Origin: an uncultured Clostridia bacterium
GTDB taxonomy: Bacteria; Bacillota; Clostridia; Peptostreptococcales; Anaerovoracaceae
Length of the DNA: 50,900 bases
Assembly: GCA_934256595.1 (NCBI GenBank)
Contig: CAKQOW010000010.1
Location: 1 to 50,900, forward strand
Direction of reading: 5' to 3'
Positions 18,304-27,039 of this stretch are shown in pieces; within the stretch, counting starts at the first letter, position 1, and each line of letters begins with the position of its first letter. The translations under genes and the position numbers were made by a program. The notes under the pieces are model-generated. The model made no database searches, was not told where the DNA came from, and saw nothing but the letters and a program-made list of their open reading frames with translations.

Positions 18304-19161
18304 CTAAAGTTTTTCTATCTCCTCTATAGACAGACCTGTATACTTTGAAATCTTCTCTATCGGTTCATTATCGGATTTCATCATCTTCGCCATCTCCAAT
18401 TTCTCCGCAGTTCTTCCGGAAGCCTCACCTTCACTTCTTCCTTGTTCGATACCCTTCTCAATTCCAAGGTCATATCCATCCTGTCTAGACATCTCCCTTG
18501 CTTCCTCCTGTGTCAGCTCCTTAAACATCATTCCTACCGCCTCCCTGCTGTACTTGCTTAGAAACTCTGGCAGTATTCCGTCCTCAATACAGCTCTCCAT
18601 TATCTCCACCATATCTCTCTCGTTAAGAGTTTCTTTGTTTTTGCTGTATCTCCTGACCCTCTCGACAAACATACTGTACTGCTTCAAAGTAGGGCTTTTC
18701 TCAAGAAGTTTACTGCCCGCGTCTATATTTATATTATATACGTCAAGCTTTAATTGTAAAGAGTATTCCGGCTCCTCATTCAAAAAGTTGTCTGAAAGCT
18801 TTTTTTCATCAAATGGCGGCATATATCGTTCGCCATTATAGAGTACTACAAATTTCGGATTGGGTATTTTTACCGGCGCTTCCTTGTACAGGTCTTTAGG
18901 GTCAATCATCCTCCTGATTAACTCATCTGCATATAGCAGATCTCTTAAACACATATTGTTATTGCTGCTTGACTGGTGCTCTATCAGCAGTACAAATTTA
19001 CCATCCATAACAAAGGATATGTCATTTTTCATAGTCTTGAATATAACATCCTCTATTGTGGTTATATCCACGCTGTCATCTTCCGTATAGTCTGTATCGA
19101 ATATTGCATTGTAAAGTTCTATAAGCTTATCCTTTTCACTGAAAATCATACGAAACACACT
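18304..19161 (-). pseudogene. Rpn-family PD-(D/E)XK nuclease/transposase, 5' end cut off by IS110
   Basis: The frame reads SVFRMIFSEKDKLIELYNAIFDTDY and runs 284 residues. The nuclease-like core shows FVMDGKFVLLIEHQSS (E-x-Q type metal site region) and later FVVLYNGERYMP. The C-terminal tail (EGEASGRTAEKLEMAKMM then EPIEKISKYTGLSIEEIEKL) ends in a putative HTH-like segment. Members are linked to RecA-independent DNA exchange and are multi-copy in Firmicutes genomes. The true start is not here: the first 11 codons are at 20782-20814 beyond an IS110 element. A GTG at 19158 could start a shortened protein, but it has no good ribosome binding site. Confidence 0.85.
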
Positions 19162-19214
19162 ACTACAATATATTTATGGTTAATATCCCTTACATCCAGT
19201 AAGGAATTATCCAT

Positions 19215-19400
19215 CTTGTTGCTTAAGCTGTTAGAATGTTAAGAGCAATCGGTATAGCGGAAAACACACTGGGCTTCGCACCCGTAAGACAGTCTGCTAA
19301 CCAGCTCTTCATTCGCAGCATTCGTTTTATGCAGGTTGAGCCACCTTTCAGGTGCGTTCGTGTCATACCACAGTAGATTGAATAGGCAATGAGTAAAACT
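19215..19400 (+). ncRNA. Candidate IS110 bridge RNA (target and donor guides readable)
   Basis: A 5' stem-loop pairs TTGC-TTAA (19219-19226) with TTAA-GA-GCAA (19239-19248). A second stem, GGTATAGC (19251-19258) with GCTAACC (19296-19302), encloses an internal loop. Its left side has AAACACACT (19262-19270), the same as the left target flank plus CT at 19153-19161. Its right side has AAGACAG (19286-19292), the reverse complement of CTGTCTT at 20783-20789. Further on, TGCAGG (19330-19335) matches the element's right end (20777-20782), a hairpin CACCT/AGGTG follows (19342-19354), and AGTAG (19372-19376) complements CTACT of the left end. This order matches the published layout of IS110/IS621 bridge RNAs. 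Transcript ends are estimates. Confidence 0.75.
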
Positions 19401-19441
19401 GGTATTAACCAATTGCAATTCATTATTAGGAGTGATTTTTT

Positions 19442-20662
19442 ATGAATTTGAACGCAGTAGGTATTGATGTTTCCAAGAGAAAAAGCACAGTGGCTGTCCT
19501 CAGCCCCGGTGGCAAACTACTTATGAGACCTTTTGATATTCCACATCGCTGTGCAGATTTTCAAACTCTGGCAAACAAGCTGAAATCTCTTGAGGGCGAA
19601 ACACGCATCGTTATGGAATGCACCGGTCACTACTATGAACCCGTTGCCCGTGAATTATCACAGGCCGGATTTTTCGTAAGCACTGTGAATCCTCAAATCA
19701 TTAATAACTTTCAGGGACAGGGCAATCCTCTCCGTAAAGTCAAAACAGATAAGGCGGATTCTGTAAAAATCGCACGCTTTACTCTTGACAGCTGGGAAAA
19801 TTTGAAACAGTATACTATTATGGATGAATTACGTTCCCAACTTAAAATCATGAACCGTCAGCTTAACTTCTACATGAAGCATAAAACTGCCATGAAGAAC
19901 AATCTGATTGCTCTCACAGACCAAACCTATCCGGGTGCCAACACTTATTTTGACAGCCCCGTCCGGGACGACGGCAGTCAGAAATGGGTGGACTTTCTTG
20001 ATACTTACTGGCATGTGGACTGTGTTCGCAAGATGTCCCTGCATGCATTCACAGACCATTATCAGAGATGGTGCAGCCGCAGGAAGTACAACTTCAGCAA
20101 ATCAAAAGCTGAAGAAATCTACAGAACAGCCAAGGAACTGATTCCCGTACTTCCAAAGGACAACTTTACCAAATGTATCATCAGGCAGGCCATTGCACAG
20201 GTAAATACTGCTTCACAGACCGTTGAACAGTTGCGTACCCTTATGAATGAAACAGCTTCTAAACTGCCGGAATATCCAGTTGTCATGGCAATGAAAGGTG
20301 TCGGTCCATCTTTAGGACCTCAGCTTATGGCCGAAATCGGTGATGTGACACGTTTCACCCATAAAGGCGCTGTTACTGCATTTGCCGGCGTTGATCCCGG
20401 CGTAAATGATTCAGGAGACCATTCCCAAAAAAGTGTACACGCTTCCAAACATGGCTCACCGGTGCTGCGGAAGACCTTATTCCAAATCATGGACATCCTG
20501 ATTAAAACAAAACCGGATGATGCGGTCTATTGGTTTATGGACAAAAAGCGCGCCGAAGGCAAGCCTTACTATGTCTATATGACCGCCGGTGCCAATAAGT
20601 TTTTACGTGTGTACTACGGAAAGGTAAAAGAATATCTCTCTGCACTTCCGGAGTCGAATTAA
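19442..20662 (+). CDS. IS110-family DEDD transposase/recombinase (406 aa)
   Basis: The N-terminal RuvC-like DEDD domain has GIDVSKRKSTVAV (first Asp, about residue 8), MECTGHYYEP (Glu, about 60) and KTDKADS (late Asps, about 101-107). A coiled middle region follows. The C-terminal transposase-20 domain has MAMKGVGPSLGPQLMAEIGD and then AFAGVDPGVNDSGDHSQK, where the Ser of the DSG motif is the likely nucleophile. Length is normal for the family and there are no stops or frameshifts. ATTAGGAGTG precedes the ATG. The protein would use the upstream bridge RNA to join element ends and target. Confidence 0.95.
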   Translation: MNLNAVGIDVSKRKSTVAVLSPGGKLLMRPFDIPHRCADFQTLANKLKSLEGETRIVMECTGHYYEPVARELSQAGFFVSTVNPQIINNFQGQGNPLRKVKTDKADSVKIARFTLDSWENLKQYTIMDELRSQLKIMNRQLNFYMKHKTAMKNNLIALTDQTYPGANTYFDSPVRDDGSQKWVDFLDTYWHVDCVRKMSLHAFTDHYQRWCSRRKYNFSKSKAEEIYRTAKELIPVLPKDNFTKCIIRQAIAQVNTASQTVEQLRTLMNETASKLPEYPVVMAMKGVGPSLGPQLMAEIGDVTRFTHKGAVTAFAGVDPGVNDSGDHSQKSVHASKHGSPVLRKTLFQIMDILIKTKPDDAVYWFMDKKRAEGKPYYVYMTAGANKFLRVYYGKVKEYLSALPESN

Positions 20663-20683
20663 CAATACTTCACAATTTTCCTC

Positions 20684-20712
20684 AGACCGGCATACTTTGG
20701 CGGTCTTGTTGT
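20684..20712 (+). terminator. Hairpin after the IS110 transposase
   Basis: AGACCG (20684-20689) and CGGTCT (20701-20706) pair and are followed by TGTTGT. Weak T-run. It lies between the transposase stop and the right end of the element. The rest of 20663-20782 is the element's short right end, without a gene. Confidence 0.5.
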
Positions 20713-20781
20713 GATGCCTGTTTTTCAACCTATATAAAATTTTCAATGTTCATCAAAATATGCTTGACTTTTTATTTGCAG

Positions 20782-20814
20782 GCTGTCTTTATATTTTCTG
20801 TTAAGCTCCGCCAT
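20782..20814 (-). pseudogene. First 11 codons of the interrupted Rpn-family gene
   Basis: On the minus strand the frame reads MAELNRKYKDS from the ATG complementary to 20812-20814, with AAAGGA upstream, then enters IS110 sequence. Joined to SVFRMIFSEKDKL at 19161 it gives a normal family N-terminus. This is the direct proof of where the element inserted. Confidence 0.85.
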
Positions 20815-20898
20815 ACTAAATCCTTTCTGTTTTCTTTGTTTCATAATTTACTAAATACTGTACAAATGTAAGAATATGGCCTTATTCCGATTAGCTAT

Positions 20899-20927
20899 AT
20901 ATTACCAATACAAACATAGTGTGTCAA
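20899..20927 (-). promoter_or_regulatory. Sigma-A promoter of the interrupted Rpn gene
   Basis: Minus strand: TTGACA (20927-20922), 17 bp, TAATAT (20904-20899), about 85 bp before the original start codon. With the gene cut, this promoter now drives only a short frame and then reads antisense into the IS110 element. The rest of 20815-21061 is AT-rich with no gene. Confidence 0.65.
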
Positions 20928-21061
20928 CATATTTTTTTCTATTTTTTAGCATTAATATTTTATTTTCCCAATTCAATGTAAAAAACACAATTATAAATCC
21001 TGTTTTTTACATCCTTTCTCGCAGTCGTTTAATCCTCATAGTATTTTGAAGTTGAGAACCT

Positions 21062-21099
21062 AAAAAACAGGCAATCCACCATTACAGTGAACTGCCTGT
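21062..21099 (-). terminator. Rho-independent terminator of the surface protein gene
   Basis: Minus strand: ACAGGCA (21099-21093), a 19-base loop, TGCCTGT (21073-21067), then TTTTT (21066-21062). It lies about 80 bp after the stop codon of the 1224-residue protein. Confidence 0.8.
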
Positions 21100-21180
21100 C
21101 AAACACCTTAATTCAGTTGTTTTAATATTTTAAGATATACTCTGTTAAATCTCCTAATTAATGCACCTTATTCAGGGTAA

Positions 21181-24100
21181 TTATTTATTCCAAGTCCTTG
21201 CCCCATAGCTGCACTGTTTTAACTCAGTCTGAGCTACAAGCTTCTTTCCGTCATATACAAGCACCTTAGCCTTGTAGTAATACTTGATACCTTTCTTACC
21301 TTTGGTGTTGATAAATGAGTTTGAAGTCTTTGTCTTAACAGCCTTGTACTTTGAAGATTTCTTTGCTGACCTGTAGTATTTATACTTAACAGTATATCCC
21401 ATAGCCTTCGCTTCCTTAATCAGGCTGTTTGAGCTCTTAGCCTCTCTAATCTTAACCCTGACATTCTTCTTTGAAGTATTTGAAGTGGTTGCTTTAAATT
21501 CAGCTTCCCTGATTAAGGAGTTTATCTTATCAGCATTCTGCTTATCTATGATTTTCTCTGCATCAGCTTTCTCTACTACTGCAAAGTTTGAGAAGTGTGA
21601 GGTTGTGAATTTAATATACTTCTCTGCTCCTATGGTTTCCATAGTATGATTTAATATCTCACAGATACCTTTGTCATTGATATAGATAACAACAACGTCT
21701 TTACCTTTAAGCTTCTCAGGCATTGGCAGTGTAACGTGCGCCTTGCCGCCCCTGAAGTCGTGGAGAACTTTATCTCCGATAACCGCTTTCAGGTCGAACA
21801 GTTTACCGTTATCCCCTATAACATCTGATGCAGGTTTCTGTTCTTCCTTAAGCTGTGCATTTTCATTCACAACAAGTCTTACAGTATCACCCTCTGCTTC
21901 TGCTGCTATGGTTTCAAGGGTCCTGTTGTCTAAAATCACCTGACCGTTGTCAGTTTTTATAACTAAATCAGCTTCTGTATCCTTTGCAATGGACTCTAAT
22001 GCTTTTTTAGGGATTTCAACCTCAGTCTGTTCTGCCTTGTTTCCGTCACTTGATTTAACAGTGATTTCCACTGTATCTGACTTGTTTGAAACAGCCGCAT
22101 CAACGAGATTATTAGCTGTCTTTTCTGATACCTTTGCAGTTACCTTTGAGATTTCCTGTCCCTGTTCATTCTTAACAGTTTCAGTCTTAGTATCCTTAAT
22201 TGTGGTACTTGTTTTTATTTCTGATGTAGTGTTGTCAGTAGTTGTTTTTACGTCATCTTCGTCTGCTGCAGGAGGCATAACTGCTCCGCCGCCTGTTGTG
22301 CTGCCGCCCGGCGTTGTGCCTCCATCTTCATTTAAAGCGAGCACATAATCGGAAAAATGTCCTGTAACAAACGTTAATCCTATAATTCTACCGTTCTCAT
22401 AAACATAATCAAAATCCATAGGTACCGGAATTCCGTCTTTCATCCAGAAAAGTCTATATTCCTTTCCATCATTGATTTTAATAAATATATTTATATATCC
22501 GTTTCCAAACAATCCTTCTTCTGCGTGTAACCTAATTCCATATTCTATTTTATTATCTTTTCCAAAATACTTCTTTAAACTGTTTATAAAGGCTGAAAAA
22601 TCATTAATGTTATCTTGACCAATTATGATATCCTGTCCCTTATCGCCTGTAGCGCCAATGTCTTTATCTGTATTAACCTTAGAAGAAGTTATTTGTATTT
22701 TGCAAGGATCATAACTATATACTTCATTGTCTTTTCCATTCCAGTTAATATATACATTGAAAACATTCATCGTTCCGTCAAAAATAAGTTTATCAGTTAC
22801 ACCATTTTTGTCACAGTTGGCAAAAAAGTCTTTTGTTTTATCACTGCCCGGATTTGCATCGTATATTTCTTTTGGTCCTTTTTCATATCCTTTAGGAATA
22901 TATTTTGCAAGCTGCTGAATAACAGAAAACCATGTTTCAGTTCCACTTCTTGAATATGTTCCCCATATATCGCTATTTTCTATATTCATACCGTCCACTT
23001 TATACAATGCGCTTGTAAAAAGCCAATATGGAAGTCTGACTTTTTCTTTGTTACCATTTACATAGACTTTCTCTACATTATTAATTACATAGCCGTTCTT
23101 TGCAGCAATATCCAGAGAAATAGTTCTTCCTACTCTAAGCTTCTCGTTATTATCATTAGTATCTCCCCATCTTGATATCTCTCCGAAAAACGGCACTGCT
23201 TTCCATCCATTTCCTTCTTTCAAAAGATATACACTGTTATCTTTTTCGCTCTTGATTTCTGACATATCTAAAGGCTTTGCTAAATCCACACCTTCATCAA
23301 GATCAAGTTCAAGACCATACCATAAAGTAACCTCAGAGCGAAGTTCCCCGGTACTGCCCGCAACGGTAAACTCTATTGTCTGATTTTCATAGCCAATATA
23401 TTTATTAAGAGTTATTCTGCATATTTTCTGGTTTCCTTCAGTAGTTACAGTGCCTTTAGTAAGGAGTGTATTTATTTCATCATCTGTTAATTTTTTTTCT
23501 TTATCTGCCGCATCTCTTGCTGTCACATTCAGGGTATATTTATCTCCCTGTTCCTTATCCCATGCAAATTCCATATAATAGTTTTCAGGGGATCTGGAAG
23601 CATCAATATCCATATAATCACTGTCGCCATTGCAGACATCAAGCCTTAAACCTGTTTTATCTATAAAATATTCCGAGTGTTCTCCAACGCCTGTCGGAAG
23701 TATAATTATTGATCTTTCCTTCTGTCTGTTATCAGCAAAAGTTAACCTGATTTTTTCTCTTGTAAGCATTGTTGCAGCCGGTATTTTAACTTTAATTGCC
23801 GAGCCTTCTCTGCTCCAGCTTACCTTTTGAAAATCATTTCCCCAGTCAATTTCAACATCATTAACTTCAGCTACATCTTCATTCTTTAAAGCTATGTAGA
23901 AATATCCGTCTTTAAGTGTGTCATATCTTATTGTTTCCACATAGTTTTCATCGCTAAGATTTGCATCTTTATAAAACTGTATGCTGCTTTTTGTCACGTT
24001 TACAGGTAAAGTAAACTCATTTTCATTTCCATAATTGAATTCTATATTTGTACTGCCGATTTTTCTCGACTCTATAAAGAAATGATATACATCACGAAAA

Positions 24101-24855
24101 TTATTATTTACCTGTATAAATTCTTTACTATATCCCTTTATATCCTGCTGCAGACCCGTAACAGCATAATAAGCATCGTCTTTTTTTATTGCAATATATC
24201 CATCTATTTCATCTTCGTTGTACATTTCAATTTTTGAAGAAATCTGAGTTTTATCATATCCTTCTTCAAGTTTGACTTTAGCATTATCATTCACATCAAT
24301 TTTCACCAATGGAGTATTGTTATCTTCACCATACGGTATCCAATATAGGTTTTTATCTGTTGTACTGCTTGCAATGCTCGTCAGATCGCATCTTGGCATA
24401 ATATTATGATATATTGTTATTAACACCTGACAGTCATTATAGCCTTTTATTTTGAACTCCAAACTTCCTAAGCATTCACTAAAATTTTCTATATTATTCA
24501 GTTCGTTTGTTTTTAAAACCCAATAACCATCTTCTTTTGTCAAATCATATTCAAGAGTTTCATTGTTATATTTAAATCTAGGCCCATACGTAAATTCAGT
24601 ATTTTGTCCAGCTACTATTTTAATATAAAGATTTTGATCGGATTTCCCATAGTCCCACCAGTTTCTATCGTTACTTGCACTTGTATTAGAAAAAAGAAAT
24701 TTATATCCTTCTCCCGATTTCTCATAAAAATTCACCATTAGTTGCTGCTGGCTATTATTATTCTCCTGCAGTGTTCCCGTTGCAAACGCATTCATCGGTA
24801 TCATAGTCATTATCATACATACCGTCAGAATGATTGCAAAGATTTTTTTCTTCAT
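21181..24855 (-). CDS. Large secreted surface protein (1224 aa), function unknown
   Basis: A signal peptide is clear (MKKKIFAIILTVCMIMTMIPMNAFA, cleavage near residue 26). Residues 30-880 are a long beta-rich region I do not recognise. A flexible linker GGTTPGGSTTGGG lies at about 890. From 910 to 1110 comes a region rich in Val/Thr (VEITVKSSDGNKAEQ, and later YIKFTTSHFSNFAVVEK, a motif common at the end of repeat modules in clostridial surface proteins). The last 90 residues are Lys/Tyr-rich (KYKYYRSAKKSSKYKAV, GKKGIKYYYKAKV), like fibronectin-III-type terminal domains. There is no LPxTG, SLH or obvious choline-binding repeat, so how it is held on the cell is unknown. GAGGGAAGGAAG precedes the ATG. 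Its promoter contains a G10 tract. Confidence 0.8.
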   Translation of the reverse strand: MKKKIFAIILTVCMIMTMIPMNAFATGTLQENNNSQQQLMVNFYEKSGEGYKFLFSNTSASNDRNWWDYGKSDQNLYIKIVAGQNTEFTYGPRFKYNNETLEYDLTKEDGYWVLKTNELNNIENFSECLGSLEFKIKGYNDCQVLITIYHNIMPRCDLTSIASSTTDKNLYWIPYGEDNNTPLVKIDVNDNAKVKLEEGYDKTQISSKIEMYNEDEIDGYIAIKKDDAYYAVTGLQQDIKGYSKEFIQVNNNFRDVYHFFIESRKIGSTNIEFNYGNENEFTLPVNVTKSSIQFYKDANLSDENYVETIRYDTLKDGYFYIALKNEDVAEVNDVEIDWGNDFQKVSWSREGSAIKVKIPAATMLTREKIRLTFADNRQKERSIIILPTGVGEHSEYFIDKTGLRLDVCNGDSDYMDIDASRSPENYYMEFAWDKEQGDKYTLNVTARDAADKEKKLTDDEINTLLTKGTVTTEGNQKICRITLNKYIGYENQTIEFTVAGSTGELRSEVTLWYGLELDLDEGVDLAKPLDMSEIKSEKDNSVYLLKEGNGWKAVPFFGEISRWGDTNDNNEKLRVGRTISLDIAAKNGYVINNVEKVYVNGNKEKVRLPYWLFTSALYKVDGMNIENSDIWGTYSRSGTETWFSVIQQLAKYIPKGYEKGPKEIYDANPGSDKTKDFFANCDKNGVTDKLIFDGTMNVFNVYINWNGKDNEVYSYDPCKIQITSSKVNTDKDIGATGDKGQDIIIGQDNINDFSAFINSLKKYFGKDNKIEYGIRLHAEEGLFGNGYINIFIKINDGKEYRLFWMKDGIPVPMDFDYVYENGRIIGLTFVTGHFSDYVLALNEDGGTTPGGSTTGGGAVMPPAADEDDVKTTTDNTTSEIKTSTTIKDTKTETVKNEQGQEISKVTAKVSEKTANNLVDAAVSNKSDTVEITVKSSDGNKAEQTEVEIPKKALESIAKDTEADLVIKTDNGQVILDNRTLETIAAEAEGDTVRLVVNENAQLKEEQKPASDVIGDNGKLFDLKAVIGDKVLHDFRGGKAHVTLPMPEKLKGKDVVVIYINDKGICEILNHTMETIGAEKYIKFTTSHFSNFAVVEKADAEKIIDKQNADKINSLIREAEFKATTSNTSKKNVRVKIREAKSSNSLIKEAKAMGYTVKYKYYRSAKKSSKYKAVKTKTSNSFINTKGKKGIKYYYKAKVLVYDGKKLVAQTELKQCSYGARTWNK

Positions 24856-24914
24856 TTTCTTCTTCCTTCCCTCTTTAATATATTTGTTGTATATACAGGT
24901 ATATATCTTCTTTT

Positions 24915-24943
24915 AGTCTACCCCCCCCCCTAAGTTTTGTCAA
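24915..24943 (-). promoter_or_regulatory. Candidate phase-variable promoter with G10 in the spacer
   Basis: Minus strand: perfect TTGACA (24943-24938), then AAACTTA plus ten G (24937-24921), which is exactly 17 bp, then TAGACT (24920-24915; 4 of 6 matches to TATAAT). It lies 60-88 bp upstream of the surface protein start. Gain or loss of one or two G by slippage would change the spacer and so promoter strength. Confidence 0.7.
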
Positions 24944-24994
24944 TTTAAATCCACCTATTTAGTGTGTTTTTCTTCCTTTTTCTGTGCATTTTAA

Positions 24995-25020
24995 AACTCC
25001 GCTGATTTCTTTGCGGAGTT
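24995..25020 (-). terminator. Terminator after ribF
   Basis: AACTCCGC (24995-25002) and GCGGAGTT (25013-25020) form an 8-bp stem with a 10-base loop, followed on the minus strand by TTAAAATG. It lies 7 bp after the ribF stop. A short T-run makes it moderate in strength. Confidence 0.65.
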
Positions 25021-25026
25021 TCCTGA

Positions 25027-25956
25027 TTAATCCTCTATTTTATGATACGCTTTTGCTTTCTCGCAGTCTTTCTTTATCTGGCCGCTGAGCTCCTCAACGC
25101 TCTTGAACTTCCTCTCATCTCTGGTTTTCTTAATGAACTGCACCAATATTTCCTTGCCGTAAAGTTCTTTGTTGAAGTTAAATATATGGGTCTCCACGTT
25201 CTTTTTGTATTCGCCTATTGTCGGCTTGACTCCCACATTTGTAACAGACGGGTATTTAACTCCGTTGTACACGCAGTACGTTATATATACACCGTTTGGA
25301 GGCGTCACCATATTCTCGTCTATAACAAGGTTTGACGTAGGAAAGCCTATGGTTCTGCCCAGCCTGTTGCCTACCACAACCTCTCCGCTTATCTCGTAAT
25401 ACTCACCCATATACTTGCGGCATTTATCCACCTGTCCTGTTTCTATGAGGCTGCGTATGAATGTGCTGCTTACGAGATTACCGCCTATTTCAAACGGCTC
25501 CATCATATTAAGCTCAAAGCCTTTTTCTCTGCCTATTTTTCTGAGCAGGTCAGGGTTTCCCTCGGCTTTGGCACCGAAGCTGTAGTTAAAGCCGCAGAAA
25601 GCATATTTCATACGGAATTTATCTACCAGCAGCTCCTCTATGAATTCTTCCGGCTTCATATTGCAGATATCCCATGTAAACTCTATATTGAAAAGATAAT
25701 CCACGCCGAGGCTTTCGATTATTCTTTCTTTTTCTCCGTTGTAGAGAATGTTTTTAACTACAGTGCGCCCTGCAAGCAGATTTCTGGGGTGATTGGAGAA
25801 TGTAAACACCGCGCTTTTGAGTCCCAGTTCCTGCGCTTTTTTGACTGCGCTTGTTATGAGATATCTGTGACCCTTGTGTACTCCGTCGAAGTTGCCCAGC
25901 GCAACTACTGTAGGACTTATTCCTTTTATTTCTTCCAAACTGTTGAATATTTTCAT
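25027..25956 (-). CDS. ribF: Bifunctional riboflavin kinase/FMN adenylyltransferase
   Basis: A 309-residue protein of normal length that makes FMN and then FAD from riboflavin. The N-terminal nucleotidyltransferase domain shows ALGNFDGVHKGH (about residues 19-30), VFTFSNHP and VSSTFIRSLIETG (about 165-178). The C-terminal riboflavin kinase domain shows GRTIGFPTSNL (about 203) with the Thr of the PTxN motif replaced within PTSN, VYITYCVYNG and PTIGEYKKNVETHIF. It starts 5 bp after truB ends, the common truB-ribF pairing. Confidence 0.96.
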   Translation of the reverse strand: MKIFNSLEEIKGISPTVVALGNFDGVHKGHRYLITSAVKKAQELGLKSAVFTFSNHPRNLLAGRTVVKNILYNGEKERIIESLGVDYLFNIEFTWDICNMKPEEFIEELLVDKFRMKYAFCGFNYSFGAKAEGNPDLLRKIGREKGFELNMMEPFEIGGNLVSSTFIRSLIETGQVDKCRKYMGEYYEISGEVVVGNRLGRTIGFPTSNLVIDENMVTPPNGVYITYCVYNGVKYPSVTNVGVKPTIGEYKKNVETHIFNFNKELYGKEILVQFIKKTRDERKFKSVEELSGQIKKDCEKAKAYHKIED

Positions 25957-25961
25957 TAATA

Positions 25962-26918
25962 CTACCTCTGAAATATTTTGTCCGGAACCAGCATCTTTTT
26001 TTCTTCATCATAATATGCAGTCCCTAAAAAATTTCTGTTTTCTCTTTCATATATATTATACATCCTGCGGTAAATATCCTTAACAGGGATTTTGCTTTCT
26101 CTGTCTTTTTTCTCAAATTCCGGGCGTTTCCCGATATCCACCCTGCGCAGCTCAAGCCAGCCGCCGTTTACAAACCATTTGGCGCCGTGTCTGTCCACCA
26201 TGCCCTGTCCGAAATGAACCAGCGGATAATCTGCCGGATACAGCAGCTTCTCTATATCCTCAACAGCTGCAGTTCTCAGGCTCTCAAGGTCAATTGCATC
26301 TTCCACCGAAAAAACGCCGCTTGCAAGTCTTTCGAGAGCGCACATAGCCGCTCCGCAGCCGAGGTTAATACCGACATCTCTGCATATTGACCTGATATAT
26401 GTGCCCTTGGAGCATACAACCGTAAAGGTTATTTCTCCTGCCTCAAGATTTATTTCCTCGATTTCAAGCTCATCTATATATACATTCCTCGGTTTGATTT
26501 CAACCTCTTCGCCCGCTCTTGCATAATCATAAAGCTTCCTGCCTGCAACCTTGATAGCCGAATATTTAGGCGGTATCTGACTTATATTCCCGTCAAATTC
26601 CTCAAAGGCCTTATAAATATCCTGCTCGGTAACCTTGTCAAAACTGCTCTCTTTAAGGGTTTCTCCCCATATATCAAGAGTGTCTGTTTCAATGCCCAGC
26701 CTGAGACTGCATCTGTATTTCTTAAAATCAAGATCCAGATATTCCATAATTCTTGCGGCAGGACCAAAGCAAACCGGAAGAACTCCCGTAGCCATAGGGT
26801 CCAGTGTCCCCGTATGCCCGATACGCTTCTGACCTGTAATTCGCCTCAGCAACTTGACTGCATCGTGGCTTGTCCAGTCTGCAGGCTTGTTTATATTTAA
26901 AATTCCGTCTTTTATCAT
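25962..26918 (-). CDS. truB: tRNA pseudouridine(55) synthase
   Basis: Forms pseudouridine 55 in the T-loop of tRNAs. The start MIKDGILNINKPADWTSHD and GHTGTLDPMATGVLPV (catalytic Asp at about residue 41) are diagnostic, followed by KKYRC, IPPKYSAIKVAGRKLYDYAR and GTYIRSICRDVG. The protein is 318 residues and includes a C-terminal PUA-like tail ending in DKIFQR. It is the first gene of the truB-ribF pair. Confidence 0.97.
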   Translation of the reverse strand: MIKDGILNINKPADWTSHDAVKLLRRITGQKRIGHTGTLDPMATGVLPVCFGPAARIMEYLDLDFKKYRCSLRLGIETDTLDIWGETLKESSFDKVTEQDIYKAFEEFDGNISQIPPKYSAIKVAGRKLYDYARAGEEVEIKPRNVYIDELEIEEINLEAGEITFTVVCSKGTYIRSICRDVGINLGCGAAMCALERLASGVFSVEDAIDLESLRTAAVEDIEKLLYPADYPLVHFGQGMVDRHGAKWFVNGGWLELRRVDIGKRPEFEKKDRESKIPVKDIYRRMYNIYERENRNFLGTAYYDEEKKMLVPDKIFQR

Positions 26919-27039
26919 ATATTATATCCTCTTTAATGCTGTCTTATCTATTATACTAGCCGCCCCCTGCTAAATCAAGAAATATAATGCTTATACATAT
27001 CTTTGCAGGACTTGTAAAAATTAAAGCAGATTTAAGCTG

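Larger units (their letters stand above)
19160..20782 (+). mobile_element. Complete IS110-family element, 1623 bp
   Basis: The ends are fixed by the gene it cuts: the Rpn frame stops at GACAGC on the right and resumes at GTGTTT on the left. The uninterrupted target would read AAACACA-CT-GTCTTT. The element begins with CT-ACTACAAT (19160) and ends TTTGCAGG (20782) before the second CT (20783-20784). A CT core, no terminal inverted repeats and no longer target duplication all fit the IS110 family. It contains one transposase gene and about 280 bp of non-coding left end that looks like a bridge RNA locus. The open, intact transposase suggests the element may be active or was recently so. Confidence 0.9.

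Noticed and set aside
18304..19158. The Rpn frame as an intact gene starting at GTG 19158.
   Set aside because: The true N-terminus is found beyond the IS110 element with its own ribosome binding site and promoter.
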